From contig SVAX01000007.1 in assembly GCA_015059155.1 (NCBI GenBank), forward strand, positions 1,298 through 55,290: a stretch of DNA of 53,993 bases, written 5' to 3'. The position numbers and the translations under genes were made by a program. Numbering within the stretch: position 1 is the first letter of the stretch; every line of letters begins with the position of its first letter. The notes beneath the pieces are model-generated. The model was not told the origin of the DNA, made no database searches, and saw nothing but the letters and a program-made list of their open reading frames with translations. Origin of the DNA: Bacillota bacterium (GTDB lineage Bacteria > Bacillota_I > Bacilli_A > RF39 > UBA660). Below are positions 1 through 9,120 of this stretch, piece by piece.

Positions 1-502
1 TATCAGTTAGAAGTTATAATTGTTTATGCAGGGCAGGAATTGATACAGTAGAAAAACTGATACAAAGATCAGAAAAAGAATTATTTGAAGTTAGAAATTT
101 AGGTAGAAACGGTTTTGAAGAAGTAGTAAAAAAAATAAAAGAAATAAAAGAACATCAACAAACGCCGCTAGAAATTTTAGATTTATCAGTTAAAAGTAGT
201 GGCCAATTAATAGAAATGGGGATTAATACAGTAGAAAAATTCTTAAAAATATCATCAGAACAATTAATTAAAATAAAAACTATAGATATAAATTGTTATG
301 AAGAAATAATAAATAAAATAAAAGAAATAAAAGGAATAAAAGAACATCAACAAACGCCACTAGAAATTTTAGATTTATCAGTTAGAAGTTATAATTGTTT
401 ATGCAGGGCAGGAATTGATACAGTAGAAAAACTGATACAAAGATCAGAAAAAGAATTATTTGAAGTTAGAAATTTAGGTAGAAACGGTTTTGAAGAAGTA
501 GT
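1..502 (+). repeat. Direct repeat, 127 bp perfect, 375 bp apart
   Basis: Bases 1-127 are identical to 376-502, an offset of exactly 125 codons, i.e. two domain units. A shorter near-identical block (around 147-195 and 339-387, one unit apart) joins the domains. The perfect identity in non-adjacent units suggests recent duplication or gene conversion inside the repeat gene. Confidence 0.9.
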
Positions 503-683
503 TAGAATAAAAAATAATATTATTCAAAAATTAGAAATAGAAAATTCTAAGAATGAAGTTGGTCAATTAAAAAGTGAAACAACTTTAAAAATAGAAAAAT
601 TGATTTTATATAAAAAAATATTAGAATCACAACTAGAACAACTATCAGAAGAATCAAAAAATAATGGACAAAATAAAAAGTAA
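1..683 (+). CDS. Tandem RNA polymerase alpha-CTD-like repeat protein (5' end outside window)
   Basis: The reading frame is open from the window edge (first full codon at base 3), so the ORF-track start at 216 is internal and the gene is partial. It encodes at least three copies of a ~62-residue domain matching the C-terminal domain of RNA polymerase alpha: [21 protein letters not shown] and [12 protein letters not shown] correspond to bacterial alpha-CTD. Repeats 1 and 3 keep the Arg and Asn equivalent to E. coli R265 and N268, plus the NLGR turn, which contact DNA or activators in true alpha. The middle repeat has lost them (VKSSGQL, KTIDINC). A ~60-residue lysine/glutamate-rich, probably coiled-coil tail follows. 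A regulator that mimics or competes with alpha-CTD is inference; the fold assignment is strong. Confidence 0.8.
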   Translation, partial: SVRSYNCLCRAGIDTVEKLIQRSEKELFEVRNLGRNGFEEVVKKIKEIKEHQQTPLEILDLSVKSSGQLIEMGINTVEKFLKISSEQLIKIKTIDINCYEEIINKIKEIKGIKEHQQTPLEILDLSVRSYNCLCRAGIDTVEKLIQRSEKELFEVRNLGRNGFEEVVRIKNNIIQKLEIENSKNEVGQLKSETTLKIEKLILYKKILESQLEQLSEESKNNGQNKK

Positions 684-727
684 TAAAATTAAATTTTTGA
701 TTAATAGGAAATTTTAAAATAAAGATT

Positions 728-753
728 AAAGTAGCTAATTTGCTATTTTTTTC
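728..753 (+). terminator. Rho-independent terminator after alpha-CTD repeat gene
   Basis: Stem AAAGTAGC/GCTATTTT (one G-U pair) with a short loop, followed by a T-run. Confidence 0.6.
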
Positions 754-777
754 TTGTTTTAAAATAATATAAAACTA

Positions 778-786
778 TGTTATAAT
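778..786 (+). promoter_or_regulatory. Extended -10 promoter for holB
   Basis: TGTTATAAT is an extended -10 about 17 bp before the holB ribosome binding site GGAGGTG. No good -35 is seen. It follows directly on the preceding terminator. Confidence 0.6.
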
Positions 787-814
787 ATATATGACTTTGT
801 TTGGAGGTGTAAGT

Positions 815-1780
815 ATGTTAGATGATTTTTGTTTAGAACAAAACATAGTTTATAAAACTTTAATTAATTCAGTTAAAAATAATAAGTATAGTCATGCTTA
901 TCTGATTGAAACAAATGGTTATTCTAAAGGATTAAATCTAGCTATAGCTTTTGCTAAATACTTACTATGTCCAAATAGTTATAGTAATAATGAAAATTGT
1001 AGTAACTGCAGTCAATGTATGAATATTGATAAGAATGAATTTATAGAACTTAAAATAATTGATCCAGAAGGACAATGGATAAAAAAGAGTCAACTTGAAG
1101 AATTACAAGATGTTTTTTCTAAAAAATCTGTTGTGGGAAATAAAAAAGTTTATATAATTAATAAAGCAGAAAAATTAAATGCAGCTTCTTCTAATTCTTT
1201 ATTAAAATTTTTAGAGGAACCAGAAGAAGGAATAATTGCTATATTAATATGTGAAAATATGTATCAATTATTGAGTACTATAGTATCTAGATGCCAAGTA
1301 TTATCTTTAAAGAATAAAATGAATTTAGATAATCTTTCTACAAAAGATAGACTTGCTCACTATCTAAGTAACAATAAAGAAGATATAGAAAACTTTATAA
1401 GTAGTGAAGAAAGTATAGTAAAAATAGAAAAAGTAATTGAGTTTATAAAATATTATGAAGAAAATCATAGCAATACATTAATTTATATAAATAAATTATG
1501 GAATGAATATTTTAAAGAGAAAACAGATATTTATAATGCTTTTACTATGATGTTATTGTTTTATAAGGATGTTTTAAATTTAAAACTGGGTAAAGTTATA
1601 GAAATATATACTGATTATGTAAATGATGTAAATATAATAGAAGAAAAAAATAATTTAGATGAAATAACTAGTAAAATAAATGTTATAATGGATTTGAGAG
1701 AAAAGATTAAATTCAACATAAATAGTAATTTACTAATGGATAAATTAATTATCGAACTTGGAAGGTGTGATACGAAATGA
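815..1780 (+). CDS. holB: DNA polymerase III subunit delta'
   Basis: Clamp-loader subunit of the replicative DNA polymerase, 321 residues. It has the Cys-rich zinc module (CPNS...CSNCSQC), the delta-prime-like run LNAASSNSLLKFLEEP, and the SRC motif (VSRCQVL) typical of clamp-loader AAA+ proteins. The P-loop is degenerate, as usual for delta'. The start chosen is ATG 815, 5 bp after GGAGGTG; the ORF-track start at 791 lies upstream of the ribosome binding site. It overlaps ricT by 4 bp (ATGA), giving the same holB-yaaT order as in Bacillus subtilis, and its own promoter precedes it. Confidence 0.93.
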   Translation: MLDDFCLEQNIVYKTLINSVKNNKYSHAYLIETNGYSKGLNLAIAFAKYLLCPNSYSNNENCSNCSQCMNIDKNEFIELKIIDPEGQWIKKSQLEELQDVFSKKSVVGNKKVYIINKAEKLNAASSNSLLKFLEEPEEGIIAILICENMYQLLSTIVSRCQVLSLKNKMNLDNLSTKDRLAHYLSNNKEDIENFISSEESIVKIEKVIEFIKYYEENHSNTLIYINKLWNEYFKEKTDIYNAFTMMLLFYKDVLNLKLGKVIEIYTDYVNDVNIIEEKNNLDEITSKINVIMDLREKIKFNINSNLLMDKLIIELGRCDTK

Positions 1781-2568
1781 TAGAAGTAGTAGGTGTAGCA
1801 TTTAAACCAAATAAAAAAGTATATTATTTTTCTCCAAACGGAATGAAAATAAAAAAAGGTATAAATGTTATTGTTAAAACTGAAAGAGGATTACAGTTTG
1901 GTACTGTTGAAATAGCTAATACAGAAATAGAAGAATCTAAAATTAAGTCATCATTAGCTGAAGTTATAAGAATAGCATCTAAAAAAGATTATGAAAAACA
2001 TATAAAGAATGTTAATGATGCGAAAAAGGCTTTGAAAAATTGTAAGGGATTAGTAGAAGAATATGATTTAAATATGATGATATTAGATGCTAATTATACA
2101 TTTGATAGAAGTCAATTGTTATTCACATTCCTTGCAGATAATAGAGTAGATTTTAGAAAACTTGCTAAAGATTTAGCTAATACTTATAAAACTAGAATAG
2201 AATTAAGACAAGTAGGAGTTAGAGATAAAGCAAAAGAAATAGGTGGATATGGTTCTTGTGGTAGAGAACTTTGTTGTTCTAAATTCTTATGTGATTTTGA
2301 CTCAGTATCAATAAACATGGCTAAAAATCAAAACATAGCTTTAAATCCTACAAAAATAAATGGTGTATGTGGTAGACTTTTATGTTGTTTAAAATATGAA
2401 GATGAATGCTACAAAGAATATAGTAAGAAACTTCCTAAAGTAGGAAAAAAAGTAGAAACTGAATTTGGTGAAGGAAAAGTTATTAGTACAGATATTTTAA
2501 AGCAAACATATAGAGTAGATATTAAAGACCATGGTATAGTGGAAGTTGATGTAAATGAAGGTAATTAA
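1777..2568 (+). CDS. ricT: PSP1-domain regulatory protein RicT (YaaT)
   Basis: 263 residues with the PSP1 C-terminal domain and its conserved cysteine motifs (GSCGRELCCSKFL, GVCGRLLCC). In B. subtilis RicT is part of the RicAFT (Y) complex, which carries Fe-S clusters and adjusts RNase Y activity, competence, biofilm and sporulation; that role is transferred by homology. The gene is translationally coupled to holB (4-bp overlap) and overlaps the next gene by 14 bp. RicA and RicF partners are not in the window. Confidence 0.93.
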   Translation: MIEVVGVAFKPNKKVYYFSPNGMKIKKGINVIVKTERGLQFGTVEIANTEIEESKIKSSLAEVIRIASKKDYEKHIKNVNDAKKALKNCKGLVEEYDLNMMILDANYTFDRSQLLFTFLADNRVDFRKLAKDLANTYKTRIELRQVGVRDKAKEIGGYGSCGRELCCSKFLCDFDSVSINMAKNQNIALNPTKINGVCGRLLCCLKYEDECYKEYSKKLPKVGKKVETEFGEGKVISTDILKQTYRVDIKDHGIVEVDVNEGN

Positions 2569-3274
2569 TTATTTATTAGGTTATAAAGATTTAAAAATAG
2601 TACAAGATAATGAAATGTTTAATTTTTCATTAGACTCTGTATTACTCCCAAACTTTGTAACTATCAATAAAAAAATAGATAGAATACTAGATATAGGCTG
2701 TGGTAATGCTCCTATACCGTTAATTCTTTCTACTAAGACAAATGCTTTAATTACTGGTGTAGAAATACAAAAAGCAGTATATGATTTAGCTATAGAATCA
2801 GTTAGTATTAATAAAAAAGAAGATCAAATAAATATAATAAATAAGGATATAAATGATTATTATAACGAAGTAGAAACTGACTTCTATGATGTAATTACTT
2901 GTAATCCACCGTTTTTTAAGTATATAGAAACATCTAATATAAATAAAAACGATTATAAGACTATTGCCCGTCATGAAGTTAAATTAAATTTAAATCAGTT
3001 GTTTACTATAGCTAAAAAATTACTTAAAAATAACGGTGTAATAGCTATTGTACATAGACCTGAAAGGTTTGTAGAAGTAGTAGAAGAAATGAAAAAGAAT
3101 AATATAGAACCCAAAAGAGTTCAATTCGTTTATCCAAAGAAAAATATGGAAGCAAACATAATGTTAATAGAAGGAAGTAAAAATGGGAAACCTGGACTTA
3201 AGATTTTACCTCCTATTTATAGCCATCAAGATAATGGTGAATATACAGACGATGTAAAAAAATATTTTGAATAG
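2555..3274 (+). CDS. trmN6: tRNA1(Val) (adenine-37-N6)-methyltransferase family protein (YabB-like)
   Basis: 239-residue class I SAM-dependent methyltransferase. The SAM-binding loop is ILDIGCGNAPIP, and the N6-adenine catalytic motif NPPF appears in TCNPPFFK. The position between ricT and rsmI matches B. subtilis yabB, a relative of E. coli TrmN6. It overlaps ricT by 14 bp, which implies translational coupling. The exact substrate adenine is inferred from the family. Confidence 0.87.
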   Translation: MKVINYLLGYKDLKIVQDNEMFNFSLDSVLLPNFVTINKKIDRILDIGCGNAPIPLILSTKTNALITGVEIQKAVYDLAIESVSINKKEDQINIINKDINDYYNEVETDFYDVITCNPPFFKYIETSNINKNDYKTIARHEVKLNLNQLFTIAKKLLKNNGVIAIVHRPERFVEVVEEMKKNNIEPKRVQFVYPKKNMEANIMLIEGSKNGKPGLKILPPIYSHQDNGEYTDDVKKYFE

Positions 3275-3284
3275 AGGTGATAGC

Positions 3285-4133
3285 ATGTCACAAAAAAGTT
3301 ATGATGATAGTCCAACTTTATATCTTATTCCAACTCCAATAGGAAACATGGAAGATATAACTATAAGAGCGATTAATACTTTAAAAATGGTTGATGTTGT
3401 TTTCTGTGAAGATACTAGAGTAACAGGACAATTATTAAAATATCTAGATATAAGTAAAAAGTTAATATCTAGTCATAACTATAATGAATCAGGTAATAAA
3501 GAAAAGTTACTTGAATATTTAAGTGGTGGTAGTAATGTTGGATTAGTTAGTGATAGGGGGACTCCTATAATAAGTGATCCAGGATATGAATTAGCAAAAT
3601 TCGCAATAGAAGAAGGGTATAATGTAGTTAGTCTTCCAGGCGCAACAGCTTTAATTCCAGCTCTTACTTCATCAGGTATAAGCCCTATGCCATTCTACTA
3701 TTACGGATTTTTAAATAGCAAAGATAGTGCTAGAAAAAAAGAATTAGAATTTTTAAAGAACATAGATGCTACATTAATACTTTATGAAGCACCTCATCGA
3801 ATAAATAAAACATTAAAAGATTTGGGAAATATTTTGGGAAATAATCGTAAAATAAGTATTTCCCGGGAAATAACTAAAAAATATGAAGAAGTTTATAGAG
3901 GAACTATTGGTGAATTAATAGAACAAAACAATGAATATAAAGGTGAACTTGTAGTAGTAGTTGAGGGAAATAAAAAAACATTAGAATATAAAAGTTTAAC
4001 AATAGAAGAACATGTTAATCTTTATATTGAAGATGGTAAAAGTTCTATGGATGCTATTAAGATAGTTGCTAAAGAACGTGGTATGAAAAAAAGTGAAGTT
4101 TATGATCTTTACCACAATATAGAAAAGAAGTGA
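3285..4133 (+). CDS. rsmI: 16S rRNA (cytidine-1402-2'-O)-methyltransferase
   Basis: 282-residue tetrapyrrole-methylase-fold enzyme that 2'-O-methylates C1402 of 16S rRNA. Signature stretches: YLIPTPIGNMEDIT, FCEDTRVTGQLL, GLVSDRGTPIISDPG and SLPGATALIPAL. ATG 3285 follows the ribosome binding site AGAGGTG at 6 bp; the ORF-track TTG start at 3267 lies in front of that site. It ends 4 bp before pth. Confidence 0.95.
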   Translation: MSQKSYDDSPTLYLIPTPIGNMEDITIRAINTLKMVDVVFCEDTRVTGQLLKYLDISKKLISSHNYNESGNKEKLLEYLSGGSNVGLVSDRGTPIISDPGYELAKFAIEEGYNVVSLPGATALIPALTSSGISPMPFYYYGFLNSKDSARKKELEFLKNIDATLILYEAPHRINKTLKDLGNILGNNRKISISREITKKYEEVYRGTIGELIEQNNEYKGELVVVVEGNKKTLEYKSLTIEEHVNLYIEDGKSSMDAIKIVAKERGMKKSEVYDLYHNIEKK

Positions 4134-4137
4134 TAAA

Positions 4138-4692
4138 ATGAAACTTATTGTAGGTTTAGGAAATCCAGGGAGAGAGTATAATAAAACTAGACATAATATT
4201 GGTTTTATGTGTATAGATAAAATAGCTGAAAACTTTAAGGTAGATTTTGATTCAAATAAATTTACAGGATCTTATACACAATTTAACCATAATGGAGAAA
4301 AAATAATTCTATTAAAACCTGGGAAATATATGAATCTATCAGGAGAAGTCGTAAGAGATTTTGTTAACTTCTTTAAAATAGATATAGAAGATATACTTAT
4401 AATATGTGATGATTTAGATACCAAAGTAGGTACTTATAGACTTCGTTATAAAGGGTCTAGTGGTGGACACAATGGTTTAAAAAACATAGAACTACACTTG
4501 TCTACTAAAGATTATAAAAGAATTAAAATAGGAATATCAAATGATAAAAATATAGACACTAAAGATTATGTATTAGGTAAATTTACTAAAGAAGAAATGG
4601 ATTTAATTAATCCTATAATAGATAAGATGCCTAACATTATAGAAGATTATTTAGAATTACCATTTGATAATGTGATGAATAAGTATAATTAA
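4138..4692 (+). CDS. pth: Peptidyl-tRNA hydrolase
   Basis: 184 residues, the usual length. It recycles peptidyl-tRNA released prematurely from ribosomes. The N-terminal signature GLGNPGREYNKTRHNIGF includes the catalytic His and Asn; LLKPGKYMNLSG and the active-site Asp region ICDDLDTKVG are present, as is GSSGGHNGLKNIE. It is directly downstream of rsmI and upstream of mfd, as in many Bacilli. Confidence 0.96.
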   Translation: MKLIVGLGNPGREYNKTRHNIGFMCIDKIAENFKVDFDSNKFTGSYTQFNHNGEKIILLKPGKYMNLSGEVVRDFVNFFKIDIEDILIICDDLDTKVGTYRLRYKGSSGGHNGLKNIELHLSTKDYKRIKIGISNDKNIDTKDYVLGKFTKEEMDLINPIIDKMPNIIEDYLELPFDNVMNKYN

Positions 4693-4701
4693 TAAATAAC
4701 T

Positions 4702-4727
4702 AATGATACCAAAGTGTATCATTTTGT
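4702..4727 (+). terminator. Weak terminator-like hairpin between pth and mfd
   Basis: AATGATAC/GTATCATT stem with a 6-nt loop and only four T's, so it may attenuate rather than stop transcription into mfd. Confidence 0.45.
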
Positions 4728-4748
4728 CGTTGGAAAGGAGGATATAAA

Positions 4749-7700
4749 ATGTTTTTTAATAATATATTAAATGAATTAGATGGAGATTCAGTTTATGGTT
4801 TAACACCCGAACTTAAAGGTTTGTTTTTATATAAAAAGTTTAAAAGAGAAAATAAAAATATCATTTGTATAACATCAACAATATACGAAGCTAATAAACT
4901 ATATCAAATATTGTTAAATTATACAGATAAAGTATCTTTCTTTCCAATGGATGACTTTTTGACTAGTGAAGCACTTGCTATCAGTCCGGAGTTTAAGTTT
5001 ACAAGACTTGATACTTTAAATACAATACTTGAAGAAAAAAGAATAGTTATAACAAACTTAATGGGTTTTTTAAGATTTTTACCTAGTCATAAAGATTATA
5101 AAAATTCATATTCTAAAATAAAATTAGGTGATGAAATAAAGATAGAAAACTTAGTATCTAATTTATATAGAATTGGTTATAAAAGAGAATCTTTAGTTAA
5201 TAAAACAGGCGAAATGGCTGTACGTGGATTTATAATAGATATATTTCCAATTAATTATAAAAATCCTATAAGAATTGAGTTTTGGGGGGATGAAATCGAA
5301 AGAATTAGTGAATTTGATATCGATACTCAAATTTCTAAAGATAGATTAGATGAAGTAATAATTACTCCAACAACTGAATTTATAATAGATAAAGAATTAG
5401 AAGAAGAACCTAAACACAGAGAAATAATTAATTATATAAAACCTGTATCAATTTTAGATTACCTAGATGAATGTATAATTTTTTATGATGATAAAAAATC
5501 TATAGAAAAAAGTTTTGAGTTGTTGTCCGAAGAAATAACAGATTATAAAAATAATAATGAGTTAAGTAGTAATACAAAATTCATGTTTGATTTAGAAAAA
5601 AGTTATAAATATGAAGAAATAGACTTTGTATCATTTGATAATAAAACTAATTCTAAAAAATCTATAAATTATCAATCTTTTGAACTTGATAATTTTATAG
5701 GTGGTATGGATTCTATCAGTAAAAGACTTAATGGGTATATTAAAGCAGGTAAAACAGTAATAGTTTGTTTATCTGATAGATATAAAGTTAATAGATTTGA
5801 AAGTGAGTTAGTAAGCAGTTATGTAGTTATTACAAGTATTAATGAGATAATAGAAAATAAAATAAATCTAGTTGTAAGAAAAATAAATAGTGGATATATA
5901 ATAGGGAATTATGTAGTTGTATCTGAAAAAGAATTATTCAACAAAAAAGAAAGTGGTGTTGCGTATAAATCTAATTTTAAGATGGGATCTAAGATTAGAG
6001 ACATAAATAAACTTAATATTGGAGATTATGTAGTGCATGTAGTCCACGGTATTGGTATTTATAGAGGTATTAAAACTTTAACAAAGAACGGACTTAAGAA
6101 AGATTATTTAACTATTGAATATAAAGGTGAAGATAAACTTTATATTCCTGTAGAAAAGTTAGAATTTATAAATAAGTATTCATCTAATGAGGGAAGTGTT
6201 CCTAAAGTAAATAAATTAGGTGGTACTGAGTGGAGTAAGACAAAACTACATATTAAGAAAAAAATAGAAAGCATAGCTGGTGATTTATTAAAACTTTATT
6301 CAGAAAGAGAAATGGCTATTGGGTATGCTTTTGATAAGGATACAGAAGAACAAATTCAGTTTGAAAAAGATTTTCCTTATATTGAAACTAAAGATCAATT
6401 AAAAGTTACAGAAGAAATAAAAAGGGATATGGAAAAAACCATTCCTATGGATAGACTTTTATGTGGAGATGTTGGATATGGTAAGACTGAGGTAGCTTTT
6501 AGGGCTATATTTAAAGCTATAATGTCCAATAAACAAGTATTATTCTTGTGCCCTACAACTATTCTTTCTCAGCAACACTACCAAAATGCTATAGAAAGAT
6601 TTAAAGAATTTCCTGTTAGAATAGAACTATTAAATAGGTTTGTTTCCAAGAAAAAACAAAATGAAATAATAAAGGATTTAAGTGAAGGTAAAGTAGACTT
6701 ACTTATTGGAACTCATAGAATATTAAGTGAAGATATTAATTGTAAAAGATTGGGGTTACTTGTAATAGATGAAGAGCAAAGATTTGGAGTTAAACATAAA
6801 GAAAAGATTAAATCATATAAAAATAATATAGATGTTTTAACTTTAAGTGCTACTCCAATACCAAGAACTCTTCAAATGTCTCTTGCTGGAGTTAGAAGTT
6901 TATCTTTAATAGAAACTCCACCTGTAGATAGGTATCCTATTCAAACTTATGTGTTAGAAGAAAATAAAAATGTTATAAAGGATGCTATATACAAAGAACT
7001 TGCAAGAGAAGGTCAAGTATTTATTCTTTATAATGATATAGCTACTATGGAAGAAAAGAAAAGAAGTTTAGAATACCTTGTACCAGAAGCACGCATTATA
7101 TGTGGTCATGGTAAAATGAAAAAAGAAGAACTTGAAGATGTAATGTATAAGTTCATGAATAAAGAATATGATGTTTTACTTTGTACTACAATTATAGAGA
7201 CAGGGATAGATATACCTAATGTTAATACATTAATTATAATAGACGCTGATAGATATGGACTTTCTCAACTTTATCAAATAAGAGGTAGAGTAGGTAGAAG
7301 TAATAAAATAGCCTATTCATATTTAATGTACAACAAAGGTAAGATTTTAAGTGACGTAGCTAAAAAAAGATTAAACGTAATAAAAGAGTTTACTGAACTT
7401 GGTAGTGGTTTTTCTATAGCTATGAGAGATTTATCAATAAGAGGTGCTGGAGATATATTGGGTCAGGAACAATCAGGCTTTATTGATACAGTGGGTGTAG
7501 AATTATTTCTTGATATGTTAAATGAAGAAGTAAACAAATTAAAAGGAATCAATATAGAAAAAGATGAAAGTGATACTCAACCATTAATAGAAGTAGAAAC
7601 TACTATTGACGATAAATATGCCAAAGAAGAAGATTTGAAAATTGAAATACATCAAAAAATTAACAAGATTGATTCTATAGAAAGTTTAAACAAAACAAAA

Positions 7701-8033
7701 GAAGAGCTTGAAGATAGATTTGGAACACTTGATGAAAATGTAATTATTTATATGTATGAAGAATTATTTGAAAAAGAGATTAGATCTCTAAATATAAAAA
7801 ATGTTAATCAAACTAAGAATTTTATTGCCATAACATTATCTAAAGAGTTGACTAAAAATATAGATGGTGAGTTACTTTTCTTAGATGTAATATCTCTAAC
7901 TAGAAAATTTAGATTTTCTATGAGAAATGAAGAATTAACAATTACTCTTGATACAGTAGGACTTGATAAACATTTTATTTATTACTTAATTGATATGTTA
8001 GATATATTAAAAAGAGCAATTAAATTTAATTAA
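4749..8033 (+). CDS. mfd: Transcription-repair coupling factor Mfd
   Basis: 1094 residues, slightly shorter than B. subtilis Mfd. The order is an N-terminal UvrB-homology region, the RNA-polymerase-interacting domain (IGDYVVHVVHGIGIYRGI), the RecG-like translocase (LLCGDVGYGKTEVAFRA Walker A, VIDEEQRFGV DEEQ box, LTLSATPIPRTLQMS motif III) and a C-terminal TRCF domain. It removes stalled RNA polymerase at lesions and recruits UvrA. The ribosome binding site AAAGGAGG is strong. Its stop codon overlaps that of the convergent RHH gene by 4 bp. Confidence 0.97.
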   Translation: MFFNNILNELDGDSVYGLTPELKGLFLYKKFKRENKNIICITSTIYEANKLYQILLNYTDKVSFFPMDDFLTSEALAISPEFKFTRLDTLNTILEEKRIVITNLMGFLRFLPSHKDYKNSYSKIKLGDEIKIENLVSNLYRIGYKRESLVNKTGEMAVRGFIIDIFPINYKNPIRIEFWGDEIERISEFDIDTQISKDRLDEVIITPTTEFIIDKELEEEPKHREIINYIKPVSILDYLDECIIFYDDKKSIEKSFELLSEEITDYKNNNELSSNTKFMFDLEKSYKYEEIDFVSFDNKTNSKKSINYQSFELDNFIGGMDSISKRLNGYIKAGKTVIVCLSDRYKVNRFESELVSSYVVITSINEIIENKINLVVRKINSGYIIGNYVVVSEKELFNKKESGVAYKSNFKMGSKIRDINKLNIGDYVVHVVHGIGIYRGIKTLTKNGLKKDYLTIEYKGEDKLYIPVEKLEFINKYSSNEGSVPKVNKLGGTEWSKTKLHIKKKIESIAGDLLKLYSEREMAIGYAFDKDTEEQIQFEKDFPYIETKDQLKVTEEIKRDMEKTIPMDRLLCGDVGYGKTEVAFRAIFKAIMSNKQVLFLCPTTILSQQHYQNAIERFKEFPVRIELLNRFVSKKKQNEIIKDLSEGKVDLLIGTHRILSEDINCKRLGLLVIDEEQRFGVKHKEKIKSYKNNIDVLTLSATPIPRTLQMSLAGVRSLSLIETPPVDRYPIQTYVLEENKNVIKDAIYKELAREGQVFILYNDIATMEEKKRSLEYLVPEARIICGHGKMKKEELEDVMYKFMNKEYDVLLCTTIIETGIDIPNVNTLIIIDADRYGLSQLYQIRGRVGRSNKIAYSYLMYNKGKILSDVAKKRLNVIKEFTELGSGFSIAMRDLSIRGAGDILGQEQSGFIDTVGVELFLDMLNEEVNKLKGINIEKDESDTQPLIEVETTIDDKYAKEEDLKIEIHQKINKIDSIESLNKTKEELEDRFGTLDENVIIYMYEELFEKEIRSLNIKNVNQTKNFIAITLSKELTKNIDGELLFLDVISLTRKFRFSMRNEELTITLDTVGLDKHFIYYLIDMLDILKRAIKFN

Positions 8034-8215
8034 TTACTCTTTTCTTTTCCTTTAAATTCTAAATTATTTAAAGCATAATCTAAACATTGGTTTATTAATT
8101 CATTTCTACTTATATCAATTTTGTTAGCTATTTCATCAATTTTTTCAATTTTTTCATTTTCAAGTCTTATTGATATAACGATTTTTTCGCTTTTAGTGGG
8201 AATAAACTTTGCCAT
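8030..8215 (-). CDS. Ribbon-helix-helix (CopG/Arc-type) DNA-binding protein
   Basis: 61 residues. KIVISIRLENEKIEKIDEIA forms the N-terminal strand and first helix of an RHH dimer, and ISRNELINQCLDYAL forms the second helix, as in CopG/Arc or antitoxin-type repressors. The ribosome binding site AGGAAGG is well placed on the minus strand. It is divergent from a secreted protein gene across a 131-bp region that carries a perfect inverted repeat. No toxin-like partner is adjacent, so a stand-alone repressor fits better than an antitoxin. Confidence 0.8.
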   Translation of the reverse strand: MAKFIPTKSEKIVISIRLENEKIEKIDEIANKIDISRNELINQCLDYALNNLEFKGKEKSN

Positions 8216-8239
8216 ATAATCCTTCCTTCTCTATATATA

Positions 8240-8287
8240 TTGTATTCTTTTCAAAATATTATTAATATATTCATTTTTTGAATACAA
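8240..8287. promoter_or_regulatory. Inverted repeat TTGTATTC-N32-GAATACAA, candidate operator
   Basis: Two perfect 8-bp half-sites lie in the divergent region between the RHH gene and the secreted protein gene. The left half-site overlaps a possible minus-strand -10 (TACAAT). Binding by the RHH protein is inferred. Confidence 0.4.
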
Positions 8288-8292
8288 AATGC

Positions 8293-8321
8293 TTGTAAAA
8301 TGAAAAAAATAGTGGTATATT
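8293..8321 (+). promoter_or_regulatory. SigA-type promoter for the 8347 gene
   Basis: TTGTAA, 17-bp spacer, TATATT, placed about 10 bp before the ribosome binding site AAAGGAG. Confidence 0.65.
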
Positions 8322-8346
8322 ATTTATGTAGAAAGGAGTGAAAAGG

Positions 8347-9039
8347 ATGGAATTAAAGAAAAATAAAAAGAATGTAATAATTATTATTTTGGCTGTTTTA
8401 TTGTTAATTTCGATTGGAATGATTTGTTTCTTGTTAGTAAGTAAAAATACTGAAAATGACGTAATAGAACAAGAAAATAATCAAAATGTTGAAAACAATA
8501 CACCAGATCAAGAAGATGAAAACAATCAAAACACCGAAAACAAAAAAGAGGAAGCTACAATAACGCCAGTTAGTTATACACCAAAATGTGTTGATGATAG
8601 AATAATGTCAGAAAAATTATTAACAGATATTGATGAAACAAAATATAATAATATTGTGGAATATATTCAAAATCAAAATAACGTTCAAATTACTTTAGGG
8701 TATTGCCCTAATTCTGATTCCGAGGAATTTCAATATTATACTTTGACTCAGTTAGAAAAAAACACCTCACTTAACGAAATTAAAAATAGCAGACATTTTG
8801 TAGAAAATGTTGGATTAGGCGGTGGTGCGTGTGTTCCAATGACAACTATTAAATATCAAAAAAACAACAAGGAATATATTGTTAAATATTGGGGAGATGT
8901 TATGAGTTCAAATGATGGTAATATATATAAAATAATAGATAGATCTATAAATAATACATTTACTCAAGACTACTGTCATTATTTTATTTCATCATTAGGA
9001 GCTACAATAAATAATATTACTAAATTTGAATTAAATTAA
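8347..9039 (+). CDS. Membrane-anchored extracellular protein of unknown function
   Basis: 230 residues: a short basic N-terminus, one membrane segment (about residues 9-31, VIIIILAVLLLISIGMI), a ~40-residue Asn/Glu/Asp-rich linker, and a ~160-residue globular domain that I do not recognise. No lipobox is seen, so it is probably an N-terminally anchored outside-facing protein. ATG 8347 is preferred because the ORF-track GTG at 8338 abuts the ribosome binding site with no spacing. It sits under its own promoter, divergent from an RHH regulator, and has its own strong terminator, so it looks like an accessory monocistron. Confidence 0.65.
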   Translation: MELKKNKKNVIIIILAVLLLISIGMICFLLVSKNTENDVIEQENNQNVENNTPDQEDENNQNTENKKEEATITPVSYTPKCVDDRIMSEKLLTDIDETKYNNIVEYIQNQNNVQITLGYCPNSDSEEFQYYTLTQLEKNTSLNEIKNSRHFVENVGLGGGACVPMTTIKYQKNNKEYIVKYWGDVMSSNDGNIYKIIDRSINNTFTQDYCHYFISSLGATINNITKFELN

Positions 9040-9042
9040 TGT

Positions 9043-9082
9043 AAAGCAAGTTAATTTTTACAAAAATTACTTGCTTTTTTTG
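9043..9082 (+). terminator. Strong Rho-independent terminator
   Basis: AAAGCAAGT...AATTTTT pairs with AAAAATT...ACTTGCTTT (one bulged T), followed by a T-run. Confidence 0.85.
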
Positions 9083-9120
9083 TTTCAAGTTTATTATAAT
9101 TAATATAAGGATGGTAAAAT

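Noticed and set aside
1-502. Direct repeats as a possible CRISPR array
   Set aside because: Repeats are 127 bp, in frame and coding for an alpha-CTD fold; no regular spacers.
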